A stretch of 64,000 nucleotides of DNA. It comes from Furcasterigmium furcatum. Taxonomy: Eukaryota > Ascomycota > Sordariomycetes > Glomerellales > Plectosphaerellaceae. A program made the translations under genes and the position numbers. The stretch is taken from contig BCIA01000002.1 in NCBI GenBank assembly GCA_001599815.1, forward strand, positions 3,507,626 through 3,571,625. Reading direction: 5' to 3'. Each line of letters starts with the position of its first letter. The stretch's first letter is position 1. Below the pieces are notes generated by a model. It was given only the letters and a program-made list of their open reading frames with translations, was not told the origin of the DNA and ran no database searches. Positions 33,453-44,523 of this stretch are shown here, in pieces.

Positions 33453-34241
33453 CTTCTGGACGGCAAGGTCACTTTGGCTGTGAACAAGGGGCCGAGAAGC
33501 GTATAGGCAATCAACAAAAAAGAAGCAGACAATTGTATATAGCTGCCAAAGTGTTAGCGAAGAGTGTCAGGTGTTGAAGGGGTGTAGTTGAGGCGGAAAT
33601 CTCACTCTCCGTCTTCCGAGGGCTGCGCTGACCAAGTAGCCATGCTCATCGGAAAGTCTTCGGAAGACCCCATGAGAAGGGCATATGGTGCATCTGTCTC
33701 GAAGGCGAATGAACTTAAAAGCATGATGATGCGAGATTCGAAAGAAGACAGCCAACAGGGTGAAGACCAACTGAAAGCATCTAGCACCACACAACTGAAG
33801 GACCGAACGAAGGGGTACCGATCATGGTACAGTGGGCAAAGTGGATATTAGGGAGCCCGATACAGAGGCTGCGCGGCATGAATTCTATGAAGAATTTCTC
33901 TATGAAATACGAATGCCTCGCCAACCACTTCTCAATCTCCCCTAATCCGCCCCTGTCGTCAGATTGCACCGGCCGGTGTGTCCATCGATGCTCGCCGCCT
34001 CGTCCACGTTAGCGGCGTTCCCGATTACCAGATTAGGAAACGCACGGGGATCCACCCATGACCCACCTCGGCCAAGTCATCGGAGGGGACCGGACCACGT
34101 CGAATTCGTATGAGCCCCTCCTCCTCCAACCTCGATCCATCCCACTCCAGCACAGGGTATAGCGTCTCCGACCGAATGTGGACCGAGAACTGCGCATCAG
34201 GATCGATATCGACTCCTTCACCTGCTGGGTGACGAGCCGAG
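33453..34241. promoter_or_regulatory. Region between the ABC transporter and the Zn2Cys6 regulator
   Basis: It holds the divergent promoters and, on the minus strand, possible remnants of the transporter's N-terminus (33825 down to about 33600, in more than one frame). One inverted-repeat copy is at 34025-34040. Confidence 0.5.
34025..34040. promoter_or_regulatory. Inverted repeat site 4 (putative operator)
   Basis: TTACCAGATTAGGAAA, 201 bp upstream of the Zn2Cys6 regulator start. Its left flank (CGTTCCCGA) equals that of site 2. It suggests autoregulation of the regulator. Confidence 0.65.
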
Positions 34242-36408
34242 ATGTCTGCTCCCAGACCGAAGAAGACGGACATTGTGAGAAAGCGGACCGGGTGTCAGCG
34301 ATGTCGCAGCAAGCGCCGAAAGGTGAGTCTTTCTCTGCCTCATTATATCGAAGTTGATACAAACCTCAACGCAGTGCGACGAAGCGCAGCCGGAGTGCAT
34401 GGCTTGCATTCAGCGAGGTCTATCATGTCCGGGGTACCAGCGCCAGCTAACCTTCAAAGACGTGTCGGCGCGGACCGCAGAGACTTCCAAGAAGGTTGAA
34501 AAGGCCAGATGGGCCATCCTGCGTCGCCAGGATGCAAGAAGAGATGACGGCGATGCTGAAGCCCCGGGAGATCACCCCAGACTGAGAGGCCGAGCAGTTG
34601 AATTGACAGACAGCGACTCTCCAGAGGGCGCGTACGGCGCCTTGCAGGACTCTCCCGACGATACCAGCTCCCACGCCAACGATGTCGGCGTATCAGCACT
34701 GCCACGGCCAGTCTTTGAGCATTCGCTTGAATTTTTGAGGGCTCCAGCCATCGAGAATCCCCGTCTATCCGAGAACAGCTCGTGCGAGCTGCCGAATTGG
34801 GGATCTCTTCACCCCTCGAGCACCACTGTCATGGCAGGTGACCAATCCTGTTTCATGGAAACAAACGACGCTTGTCTGGACACTCTTGTGTCCTGGACCG
34901 ATACCGAGGTGCCAGTCTATCTCTGGGATCACTTTGTCAACTTTCCAGAAGCCTCACGGTCCCAGACTCCGTCGAGTGTATTGCCCACGAATGGGCAGAT
35001 CCCACGAGACACCAACTGTGACCTCGATCCGCCGACAGAAGAAGAACTACTGCAGAATTTCGAGGAAAACATATCAAAGATGATACCCCTAGCGCTGCCC
35101 TTCCACGAGTTGTTCAGGGTGAGCAGCGGGCTCCGTGCAGCAGCCCTCGCCTTGTCCGCAAGCCACATGTGCTGGAGCAGTCACGCGGCGAATTTCCGCG
35201 CCTCTCCCTCCTCAAGGACAAAGTTGAAGTCCCAGTCGGACTGTCACTACTACGAGTTTGCTGTGAGAGATATAAACAAACAGCTGAAGCAGCCATACAA
35301 ACGATCTGGGGAGCAGCTTTTCGGAGCGACAATGCTGCTCCTCTACCGCGACTTATTGGTCGGCTCCCAGACGGACGTCCGTGAACACCTGAACAAGCTG
35401 GAGATAATAGCCTCCCGGCTTGACGTCTCCTCCATTTGCACACCAACATTGTTACGAGCATGGCGGATGTTGATGTACGACATTAGGACCAGGACGATGC
35501 CGACTCGGAAATCGCTTGTCGCGACCAGCCCCTCCCAGCCGTGCATCTCTTGGGATGCACAGCTGGCGATCCACGAGATATTTTCGTCAATTTGGACCCT
35601 CCAAGTCCGATTTGTCATGGAAGCGTCTTTCGATACGGCGGACGGCTCCAGCACCGCGTCGAAAGGCGCAGTGCAGTGGCTCTGCTCCGTGCTTGGTCGT
35701 CAATGCGACTTGCACCAGCTGCAGCAGAAGGACTACCATGAAGATGACCTGTCAGCTGATACCGTGGAAAACCAATGTGCCGCCTTTGAGAGCTGCCTCG
35801 ACAGCTGGCACCAGGCTCTTCAACCGCAGGACCTCCCCATCCCAAAGCTGGGAGCAACCAAGGACATTATCACCGGGCCGACATTTGGAGCGATTGTCCC
35901 GTACCAGCTTACCGATGAGCGCAAAGCTCTCGACTATGCGTCATATCTTGTTTCACGGATGATGTGCAGCTATCTACGATCAAGAGTTGGCCCGCAAGGA
36001 TCTGCGGCTGCGTCCATGGCTTGGGCGTGGATTGTGCTCGGGATCGCGGCAACACTCGGCCTCCGAAAGCACCAGCTCTTTGGCCCGAGCATTTTCATGC
36101 TGCTGCAGACTACGGCTCTGGTATCCGAGGGCACCGTGATCGCGACCGCGATCTTGGATGGCCTTCTCCCCCGAGCGAGGAGTCAGGAACCAAGTCCGCT
36201 GGAGGCGGCGGAATTGCTCTCACTCCAGAGAACCCTGGACCTCTTCGTGCAGGAAAAGCATCGCGGCAGGGCGATCCGCGCAATCGTGTCGCGGTTTGAC
36301 GAACACCAGAAGTTGGACCAGCTGTATGAATCGCACACTGTCGTTGCCTTTGGGGATTACAACGGACGGGAACCTTTCCGAGATGTCTATCAGCTACCGA
36401 GGCATTGA
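34242..36408 (+). CDS. Zn2Cys6 fungal transcription factor
   Basis: Probable pathway-specific activator of the surrounding cluster. Exons are 34242-34322 and 34375-36408, giving 704 residues. The binuclear cluster spans 18-45 with spacing C-x2-C-x6-C-x6-C-x2-C-x6-C; the intron splits it immediately before the third Cys (RRK | CDEAQPEC). A basic flank (KKTDIVRKRTG) precedes it. The middle and C-terminal parts carry a fungal-specific regulatory domain of the DUF3468 type, with helices around 230-290 (ENISKMIPLALPFHELF) and 520-640. No long coiled coil follows the zinc cluster. The gene lies at the centre of the five inverted repeats and has one in its own promoter. The DNA target is inferred, not shown. 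Confidence 0.88.
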
Positions 36409-36695
36409 GATTTGAATACATCGATTAAATGATCATCATATTGAAACATCAATGTGAATTGCGGCGCTGAGAGTGAGCATGAGTAGCTGGGCTGGCGAAC
36501 TTCCGAGGGCTGGCCCGAACATCACGTTGCTTCTGCTGAAAAGGAGCAGCACGATTGGCGAGAATATTGGAATGGAACTTAAAACGAGTGCTGCATTGTT
36601 GGTAACGAACAGTGTGTCTACATAGGGCTAGGGAGGGTCCTTGGATCCGTCACCTCCACTTTCCCTCTCCAAGTTGCAGCCTCCGGCAGCTACGC

Positions 36696-39027
36696 TTAGC
36701 ACATTATGTTGGCAACGCAGCCGAGCCTCGTGCCATAAAAGTTGGGACCGCTGACCTCTGCAATCTGAAGGACTCCCAAGACCACGTAGGCAATCCCTTC
36801 ACCAGCAAGGCCGCCGGCTGCAACAGCATACAGGAACTTGGAGTGGGAAACAGGCCCGAACCTCTGCCAGAGGGCAGCTGCCACGGCACCTATGGCCAGA
36901 GTCATGGCCATATCCGAGCCAGGGATCGTCATCGAGAGGCCGACGACAGACATGTTGGGGATCCAGGCATCGTACCGGCTCAGCTTCGGATGCTTCACCA
37001 TCCACTTCTTCAGAACAACCACGGCAATGCCTACGACGGAGAAGACGATGCAGGTGATCCAGCTGGACTGCGAAAGGGGCATGGTGGGCGACAGAATGGC
37101 CAATGTGATGATCTTCCACGCGGTGACGGCGGGCAGGGCGAAGGGGCATTCAGTCGCAGTTTGGTCCGTAATGCATGGCCACGCGGTGACGAAAAGGGTG
37201 TACAGGCCTGGCAAGAAGAAGACGGCGCTCAGGGTCCCGACCATCTGCGCGTACCACTGCTGCCGCATGGGCGTCCGCAGCAAGTAGCCGGTCCTGAAGT
37301 CCTGAACGAGCTCGGCGGCCTGTTGCGCCGCTCCAGAGGTCACGGTGGCGCCCAAGAGGTTAGAGAGCGCGGCGTTGGTGTGGCCGATGGTGCCGACCTG
37401 CTCGCGCAGAATACCGCCGGTGATGAACTGCGATCCCTTGGCAACGGTGGCGATCGGGGTGATTCCGGTGACGCCAAAAACCTGAATGACAACGAAACAC
37501 CAGAAGAAGCCCAGCAGGAGGTGCAGCAGGCCCATCTCGCCGGAAATATCGAACAGGAACCGCATGAGAACCATGGCGACGGCGAAGGAGATGGCCGCCA
37601 GCGATGTCCACTCCCACCAGCGAACCTGCTGCTCCTTGGGAATGGGATCAGGCGTGCCGTCCTCAGAGAGAAGTCTGGCATCAGCTGATTGATCGCCGCC
37701 ACGATTCAAGGTTCGCTGGATCCAGTCCTTGAGACTCAGAGCGCCGTACCTGGCGATGCTCCAGAACGACTTGGCCTCGAAGAGAATAGTGGTGAGAGAT
37801 ACAGAGAGCATGAGGAAGACTGCCGGCCACAAGACCCAGTACCGCGGCGAGGGGTCGTCAACAAACTTGGTCGGGTCGAATACGTTGTAGGTCATGAGTC
37901 CGGGGTAGTCTGGGTGCATGGGGACCCCCGAAGCCTCCCCAGTTGCGACCAGAATCGGGCCGATGATCCCCCAGGCGATCACGGATCCTAGGAGGAACGA
38001 TAGAGCTGGGTTCAGGCCCACGATCATGCCAGTGCCGAGAAGAGATGGAGACCACTGCCAGGCGATCCAGCCCCAGCTCACTGCGCTGATGATGGCACGA
38101 CCGCCCCATTCGTGAATCCACCAGAAGATGTTCCATCGGTAGAGGATCCCGGGGGCGTAGGACGTGGCCACGGCCCAGACCAAGGAGACGGAGAAAGAGA
38201 TAGACAAGGCGATAATATTCTGCTTGGATGTGTCGGCGGCCGTCTTGTCGTGGAGCGCTCTGATGGTGACGGCGGATGCCGTTCCGAGGGGAAACTGGAG
38301 GCCCAGGGGCCTCGCGAGCTTGAGGATGAAGATGCTGCGGAGCGGCACGGCGAAACCGAGGCCCCAAAAGCCGCACATGAGCGCCATGCTCACGAGTGTC
38401 CCGTAGCTGATCTTGCTGTTGTCGCCAAGAAGACCCAGCTGCATGAGGGCGGGAACACCACTGACGAAGATGAAGGCGACGCCCATGCATCCCAGTGCCG
38501 TGGCCTGGACGATGTTGTTCTCGTGGGGTCCAAAGTAGTCCGAGACGAAGGGAAGCTGATAAAATGGTTTGTAAATATTTACCATGCTTCTCGGTTTGAC
38601 GTAAAAGATGGTCATACCTTTGAGCGCTCGAAACCCTTCAAGATGGCGTAGCCAAAGATGGAGGAGAACAGGGTCGCATCTGCGCCGAATCCTGTCTTCA
38701 GTCCTGTGAGGCTGGTCAGTCTGGACGTTCTCCGGGCCCCGGCCATTCTTTTGGGATCATACCGAGGTAGACATTGGTGCAGCCGATGATGGACCCGAGG
38801 AAGACGCCGACGGCGAGGGCGCGAAAGGTCAGGACTCTGCGGCCGTCGTACGGCTCGACGTTTTGGAGGGGTTGAAATGTGTCCTCGATGACAACTTCGC
38901 CAAGCTGGATCGACTTGTCGCCCGAGGTCGCCATCTTGCCCAAGTCTTCGTCCTTGGCGTCGATGCCAGGCTCGATCTGAGTCTTCTCCGGGGTCGGAGC
39001 CGCAGAGTTCTCAACGCGAGAAGCCAT
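36696..39027 (-). CDS. OPT-family oligopeptide transporter
   Basis: Proton-coupled uptake of short peptides, or of metal chelates in the YSL-like branch, across the plasma membrane. Exons are 39027-38763, 38703-38618 and 38555-36696, giving 736 residues with about 14-16 hydrophobic segments. Family landmarks are RALAVGVFLGSIIGCTNVYLG after the hydrophilic N-terminus, FGPHENNIVQATALGCMG, NPALSFLLGSVIAWGIIGP and GGLAGEGIAYVVLGVL near the end. The composition is closer to the YSL/EPS-type branch than to ScOPT1. Beside secreted carboxypeptidases it is a logical importer of their peptide products. Its start lies about 890 bp from inverted-repeat site 5, on the far side of a 1-kb promoter. Confidence 0.88.
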
Positions 39028-40056
39028 GAGTCAGAAGGTAAGAAAGGGGGCAGATATGAGATCGAGAGTGTCACTCCTGTGCCTCTAGTAGACTGGATTG
39101 TGTGCCGAATCCCATCTTCCCGGCGAGACCTTTCCCGGTGAGGCTCTGGCTGATTTTATAGAAGTCTTTCAGGTCGGGGGTTGTCGCCTGTCAAGTCAAA
39201 CTCCACGGCTTATCTTTGGGGTCAGCCGATGGACGGGTCCCGACTCCACGGCGCCGATGCGGGGGTGGGTCCCGGGCTATTCTTATTTGGGGCAAAAAAT
39301 CCCAGCACCATGCCGAGGGACTTCCACAGGTGATAAGTCAGGGTCTGGCGAAGTCTGAGATGACTCTCTGTACTTTGATCCTGCCCTTTATGCTGGCTCT
39401 TATCTTGGTATCATAAGATACTATCTACCTTGAGAGATTGTGCGTCATGGCCAATTCCATTCACCCTGCCCGACTCAAGCCTAACACCGAGATAGGCACC
39501 CGAGTCCCGGTCTTTTGGATGTCGTTTCTAGTGTACGTGCTTAGACATTGCTCCCACATGTGATAGTTTCTTGGGAAAAAATGCGGTTCCTCGTGCTCGA
39601 GATTCCGAACCAGAGAGTCTTATATCTTGGGGCCTTAATTGATTGACTCCGACACCAGGCAGAGGTAGCTGGGAAGAGTGGTAACAGTGGTTCCCAAGCT
39701 TCCGATTCGCGTGGTGCCACTGACGGCGCATGTCAACGTGCTCACCTGACGCCACCGCGCCGGATGCCAATTCCGACAACAAGCTCGCGAGCCGAAATTC
39801 GAAACTACTTGATAAGGCATGAGTAATAGAGGCGAATACAAGTGGTTGAGGCTGTGTTTATCAGCAGCCGATGGCGGCGTCGGCGTCCGTGCAACCAACG
39901 CACGCTGGGCCGGGACCCGATTTCCATTTTAGGAAACCAAATGGCAACATGAACCCGCTGCACTATCTCACGAGACCACCGCCAGTTTATCATAACACAC
40001 CATACCGTCTCCTGAATACTCAAACTAAGTTGTGTTGCTGATACTTACCAATCACG
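39028..40056. promoter_or_regulatory. Divergent region, oligopeptide transporter / carboxypeptidase D
   Basis: This 1-kb stretch has no supported gene. It carries inverted-repeat site 5 (39921-39936) close to carboxypeptidase D. GATA-type elements are scattered here (for example near 39410-39420), which would fit nitrogen control, but such short motifs are weak evidence. Confidence 0.45.
39921..39936. promoter_or_regulatory. Inverted repeat site 5 (putative operator)
   Basis: TTTCCATTTTAGGAAA, a perfect TTTCC-N6-GGAAA inverted repeat with the same ACCCGA-type left flank as other copies. It lies 120 bp before carboxypeptidase D. Confidence 0.6.
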
Positions 40057-41768
40057 ATGTTCAGAGCTACGGCTTCCTTCCTGGGCGCTTTCCTACTCTC
40101 GGCCTCAGTTGCCGCCGTACCGGCCCAACCACCCCAGCAGGCGGTACTGTTTGACGATGCCAATGCCTTGAAGACCCGGATGACGCCGGGGGTAATCCAG
40201 CAGAACGATACCATTTGCGATGCAGGGTCGTCTCAATGGAGTGGGATCGTGCCGATTGATAAGAAAAGGGACATGTTCTTCTGTAAGCCGGCCCATGACA
40301 TGAGCACACACTAGTTCGTGTTGTCGAAGCGATTTGACTGAAGTTTGGCAGGGTATTTCGAGAGTCGGCACTCACCAGAAGACGCTCCCCTGATCATATG
40401 GCTTAATGGGTGAGTGTGTTTCCAAAGATCTCGTTTATCCAACACGGGAGAGAGCTGATTTGAGTTTGGGAACAGCGGCCCTGGAGCCTCATCGCTCCTT
40501 GGCGCTTTCCATGAGATTGGACCCTGCATGGTAGCTGAGGATGGAAATACAACGAAAAGATCTGACAAGAGTTGGACCGAGTTCGCCAACATGCTTTTCA
40601 TCGAGTAAGTCTTCTTTGCTTGGATATGAAAGAGAGCCCGTTAACAATGAGCCCATGACAGCCAGCCCATCGGAGTCGGCTTCTCGGAGCCTCAAGACAC
40701 GGGGCTCTGGACTCAGAATCTCCGCGAGGGCGCCGTAGACTTGGACAAGTTTCTCGACGCCTTCCTGAAGGACTTTCCTGAGCTGAGAGACAGGCCTACC
40801 CATCTTGCCTGCGAGTCCTTCGGTGGGAAATACTGCCCTATCTACGCGGATATGATGCGTCGCGATCTCACGTCCATCATACTCGTCAATGCGATGACCA
40901 ATCTGCCTACAACAATTCTCGGTCTGTACGACCACTTTTGTACCCCTCAAAAGCTGGCGCTCGACGGTGGGTTCAAGGGCCTAGCTCTGAACGCGTCCGC
41001 TTGCGAGGAGATGGAACTGGCGTATCCGGTATGCGAAAAATATGGGCGGCTCTGCGACCTGACATATGACACGGAAGTGTGCAGGGTAGCCCTCGAGAAG
41101 TGTGCTGCCATCCAGGAGGTTTACATGCGACACGTGGTTCCAGGAGGCGAGAACCCTTACGACGACAGGACAACGTGCATCGATCCACCGATTTGCGGCC
41201 GACTAGGTATGGAGGAGGTTGCTGTGTACCTCAACCAGGAGTGGGTGCAGCACGCTCTCGGGTTCGCCGAGACACGTCGATTCCGGCCTGTGAACATGGA
41301 CTTCAATGTCTGGTGGTCGTCCAAAGAGGCGATGCTAGTGCCGTCGACAAGGGAAATAGTACGCCTTCTCGACGAGAGAGACACAGCGGTTCTCGTTCTC
41401 AACGGAAACAATGATGCTATTGTGTAGGTCCCGAACATTTTCCCGGCCTCGAGGATTCTTCTAACTATAAAATTTTTTATAGGAGCACTGAGGGCGTCAT
41501 GCAGGCTTACAACGCGCTGCTCTGGAGCGGTCATGCGCGATTCCGACAGCGCGACCCGGAGACATGGTACTACGCCGATGCCAGCGGCGACAAGATACCA
41601 GGGGGTCTGTTCAAAAAGTCCAAGAACTTGACACTGGTCACCATTAACGAGGCCGGGCACATGTCCCCTCACGACCAGCCAGAGGCCGTCTTGCAGCTTA
41701 TGAGGGCTTGGACTGGGCAGGCAAGCGGATCAGCCGAGGATGGCAAGCTATATTTGAATCACTTTTAG
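40057..41768 (+). CDS. Secreted S10 serine carboxypeptidase D
   Basis: Extracellular carboxypeptidase. Five exons: 40057-40282, 40352-40409, 40476-40604, 40662-41423 and 41483-41768, giving 486 residues. The signal peptide is about 1-20 (MFRATASFLGAFLLSASVAA). Splices restore FFWYFESRHSPEDAP, WLNGGPGASSLLG and FIDQPIGVGFS. The catalytic Ser sits in CESFGGKY (Gly of the usual GES replaced by Cys, tolerated in the family), Asp in LNGNNDAIV and His in NEAGHMSP. It has two more introns than the other S10 genes in this window and is distinct in sequence, so it was not made by recent local duplication. It converges on the TRP-like gene. Confidence 0.9.
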
Positions 41769-41987
41769 CACACACAGCTTGAAGGGTGACCGCAGATGTG
41801 AGAGGGGCGCTTGGCTTGGCTGGTCATCAAAGAATATCATCTCGTCTTGAGAGGCGACCAAAAAGGCGGATCGGTTCAGCTGCCCGGGTCGTCACCCGGG
41901 CATGATTTTAGGGACGTCAAGACACTGAATTCTACCAGGGATGATTGTATTCTTCAAATTCGTTGGATTTCGCTCTCGGTATTGGGG

Positions 41988-43991
41988 CTACTGGTGCGGC
42001 GCCCTGGTTGCCGTCGACAGCGGACGAGAGAAGTTTGGCGTTTCTACCCATGGCGCACTCCCACCAGACATCGCCGCTGGAGGATCCCCGCTCACCGCAT
42101 GAACTGCAGGAGTCTCGAGTGACTCGCCATCCGACGACCGAGGCCGCTCAACCAGAGTTGTGCAAGTCGACGCCGAATCGTCGTTTACACTCTGCATGGA
42201 TGCTCTGTCTGATGGACTGACCCGCTCGAGCCAGAGCTGGACGGTGCGTGATGTTGACCTCTCGCTATCGGTGGCAGTTGACGAGATCTGTGGAAGCTCC
42301 AACGTCTGTTCGCTCGTCGGCCGCTTGGACATCATCCTTGTTGCGGAGAGACCAAGCCTGAAAGACGACGGGAGGATGAAGACAAATGCCATCACTAGCA
42401 GATGAATGCTCAGCAGAACGATGCCGAGGATGCTGCGTGGGATATGGCCTGACACATCAGGGAGGAACCCGACGCATAGTAGCCATACAAACAACCTCAC
42501 TGCGCAGAGGACACTCGAAGTCGTCTTGAGCGCGTTGAGCCGGCGGAGTAGCACGATGATCAGTAGCTGTAGGGCCTCGCACGCCGCTAGGGCGAGTAGC
42601 TGTGGCATCCCGGCGATCTGCAGGCCGCCGATGATGCATCCGCGGAGATACATGAAGACGAACGTAGCCAGGGCCAGGTGGTCTTGCTCACGGGGGCGAA
42701 TCTCGCCCTCCTTGTGCGCGCCTGAGTCGTCCAGGACGATGAAGTAGCCCAGCTGTCGCGCCGGCGTCTGCCGCAGACTCCACCAGAACGCCGCCGGGAT
42801 CAAAACCAGGATGACGGCAGAGACCGTCGTTTGGGCGACCGTCCAAAGGTGGGCGTATGTAAGCTGGTACGACGTCCAAGCCGCCACCGGCGTCATGAAG
42901 TAGCTGAAGAAGAGCCTCAGGACGGTGTACAGGGTGCTCTTGACCCCGGCCGTCTCGGTTCCGCGGATCTGCTGCATCGTGCGGGAGCTGAACACCTGTC
43001 GGGTCCAGGGAATTGTCGGTCCGAGGTGAAAGATCAGGGACAGCGATGCGAGCAGCATGCAGGCCAAGCTGATGATGTTGAGCCATGTCAAAGCTGTAGC
43101 CGGCGCGCCGGTGATCTGAGAAACGATTTCAAGGCCTTCTGTGCCGCCATCAAAGGTCCCGTTGACCTCGTATATACCGTCGAACACGCCGTGGTAGTGG
43201 GAGTCGCTCGAGATAGGGCCGCCGGGGAACATGAGGGTGGACCAGCTGCTGAAGCTCGTGATCGGTCGAACGAAGCCAGGGAATTGCAGGGTCAGCGCCC
43301 CTGTGAAGAAAATGAACTGGACATAGGAGAGGCAGTCAGCGACCTTGCTGGTAGAATATCGCTCGAACATGGCGGCGATGCTTGTATCTTGTTGCGAAGG
43401 GGATGCTCGCGAGGCCCCCGAGGCCATGAGGATGAGGGCAATGCTGAGGACTGGAATCCAGAAAGAAGCGGCGGAGAGCGACTTGTTGACTTCCGGGGTC
43501 AGGTACGCATAGGAACAGGCCAGGAGGGTGCCGTTGTTCTTCTGCTGAATTCGGATCTCGAGGAGGTAGTCGTCCAAGGGGCCCGGAGGCTCAGGCGAGT
43601 ACGAGAATCGGTACCGCTTGTAGGTCGATAGACTTGTCTGAGGGTCATGCGGGTAAGTTCCAAAGGAAGAAACCTCCGGAGACAACCGATAGGTGTTTTC
43701 CTCCCAGAGTGAGGACATTTTGATAGCTGCGATGATATCGTCCGCTCGGAACATGATGGCCGACTTGTTGGCCGGTTGAATACCCACAACATCCAAATCA
43801 ATTCGCATCTCTGTCGATGACTTGTGGACGCTGGCTGCTAGCCCATCGATGTGGTATGAAGTCTCAATGTCCTGACATGATTTGTGTTGCACATAGGCGG
43901 CTTCAGTGACTGAGCATGTCGACCAGGCGAGGATGGTGAGACATATCGTGAAGAGTCCCCGCCGCGGTTTGTCGCCGGATGGTCGCGGCAT
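41988..43991 (-). CDS. TRP/FLC-like integral membrane protein
   Basis: Fungal membrane protein of the kind related to FLC/Pkd2-type TRP-like proteins, which act in calcium handling, FAD transport or cell-wall homeostasis; the exact role here is unknown. Single exon of 667 residues. It has a signal peptide (about 1-31), a lumenal beta-rich ML-like region with several sequons (to about 180), then about nine hydrophobic segments between 185 and 560, and a Ser/Thr/Pro-rich cytoplasmic tail of about 100 residues. I assign the family from layout and composition, and a fungal DUF2434-type protein is an alternative. A degenerate copy of the inverted repeat lies about 490 bp upstream (44484-44499). 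Confidence 0.6.
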   Translation of the reverse strand: MPRPSGDKPRRGLFTICLTILAWSTCSVTEAAYVQHKSCQDIETSYHIDGLAASVHKSSTEMRIDLDVVGIQPANKSAIMFRADDIIAAIKMSSLWEENTYRLSPEVSSFGTYPHDPQTSLSTYKRYRFSYSPEPPGPLDDYLLEIRIQQKNNGTLLACSYAYLTPEVNKSLSAASFWIPVLSIALILMASGASRASPSQQDTSIAAMFERYSTSKVADCLSYVQFIFFTGALTLQFPGFVRPITSFSSWSTLMFPGGPISSDSHYHGVFDGIYEVNGTFDGGTEGLEIVSQITGAPATALTWLNIISLACMLLASLSLIFHLGPTIPWTRQVFSSRTMQQIRGTETAGVKSTLYTVLRLFFSYFMTPVAAWTSYQLTYAHLWTVAQTTVSAVILVLIPAAFWWSLRQTPARQLGYFIVLDDSGAHKEGEIRPREQDHLALATFVFMYLRGCIIGGLQIAGMPQLLALAACEALQLLIIVLLRRLNALKTTSSVLCAVRLFVWLLCVGFLPDVSGHIPRSILGIVLLSIHLLVMAFVFILPSSFRLGLSATRMMSKRPTSEQTLELPQISSTATDSERSTSRTVQLWLERVSPSDRASMQSVNDDSASTCTTLVERPRSSDGESLETPAVHAVSGDPPAAMSGGSAPWVETPNFSRPLSTATRAPHQ

Positions 43992-44523
43992 TGCTGTGGC
44001 TCTGTCGCATTCGTAAGGAGCGTGATATCTGTCGATTCAGACCGCAGCGATGGAAGATCGTCAGGAGGATGTAGGAATAACAAATCGACGGACCACGCGG
44101 CCTGGGAGAAGTCCCCACGAATACGAGCGCCAAGCAACTGAAGACAAGAAACACCCTGACCCTTGTGCATCCCCGCAATCAACCCCTGTTGTACGAGGTG
44201 GTTTTAAAAAGGGCTGAGAACTAATTAAGATCTGTGTTCTGCACGTGGTCCTGAGCGGAAAACGCCATCAGAGAATAGCACTTTGACAGGCGGAGGGTTC
44301 AGCTTGTCTATGTTCTACAAAGAGTGCATGGCAACTGGCATAACCATGGACGTACACGATGAAGTCCCGAGGACCGGGCTCTCTTGCTTGCTGTCAACGA
44401 GGGCCCGTTGACCTGATCCGGCTAGCACGATCGCTGAGCAAAGTTCCCACAATGAAAAGGCGATTCAGGGGTCGGGGGCATGGCCACCCAATCTGGTAAT
44501 CAAGCCAGCGCCAGTCCCTATTT
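43992..44523. other. Intergenic region upstream of the TRP-like gene
   Basis: This 532-bp stretch holds the TRP-like gene's promoter and the 3' flank of the aminotransferase. On the minus strand, 44499-44484 reads TTACCAGATTGGGTGG. That is a left half-site and spacer like inverted-repeat site 4, but with a poor right half. Confidence 0.4.

Noticed and set aside
36612..37688. Plus-strand open frame opposite the oligopeptide transporter
   Set aside because: It is hydrophilic Gly/Arg/Glu-rich sequence antisense to transmembrane segments, a standard shadow.
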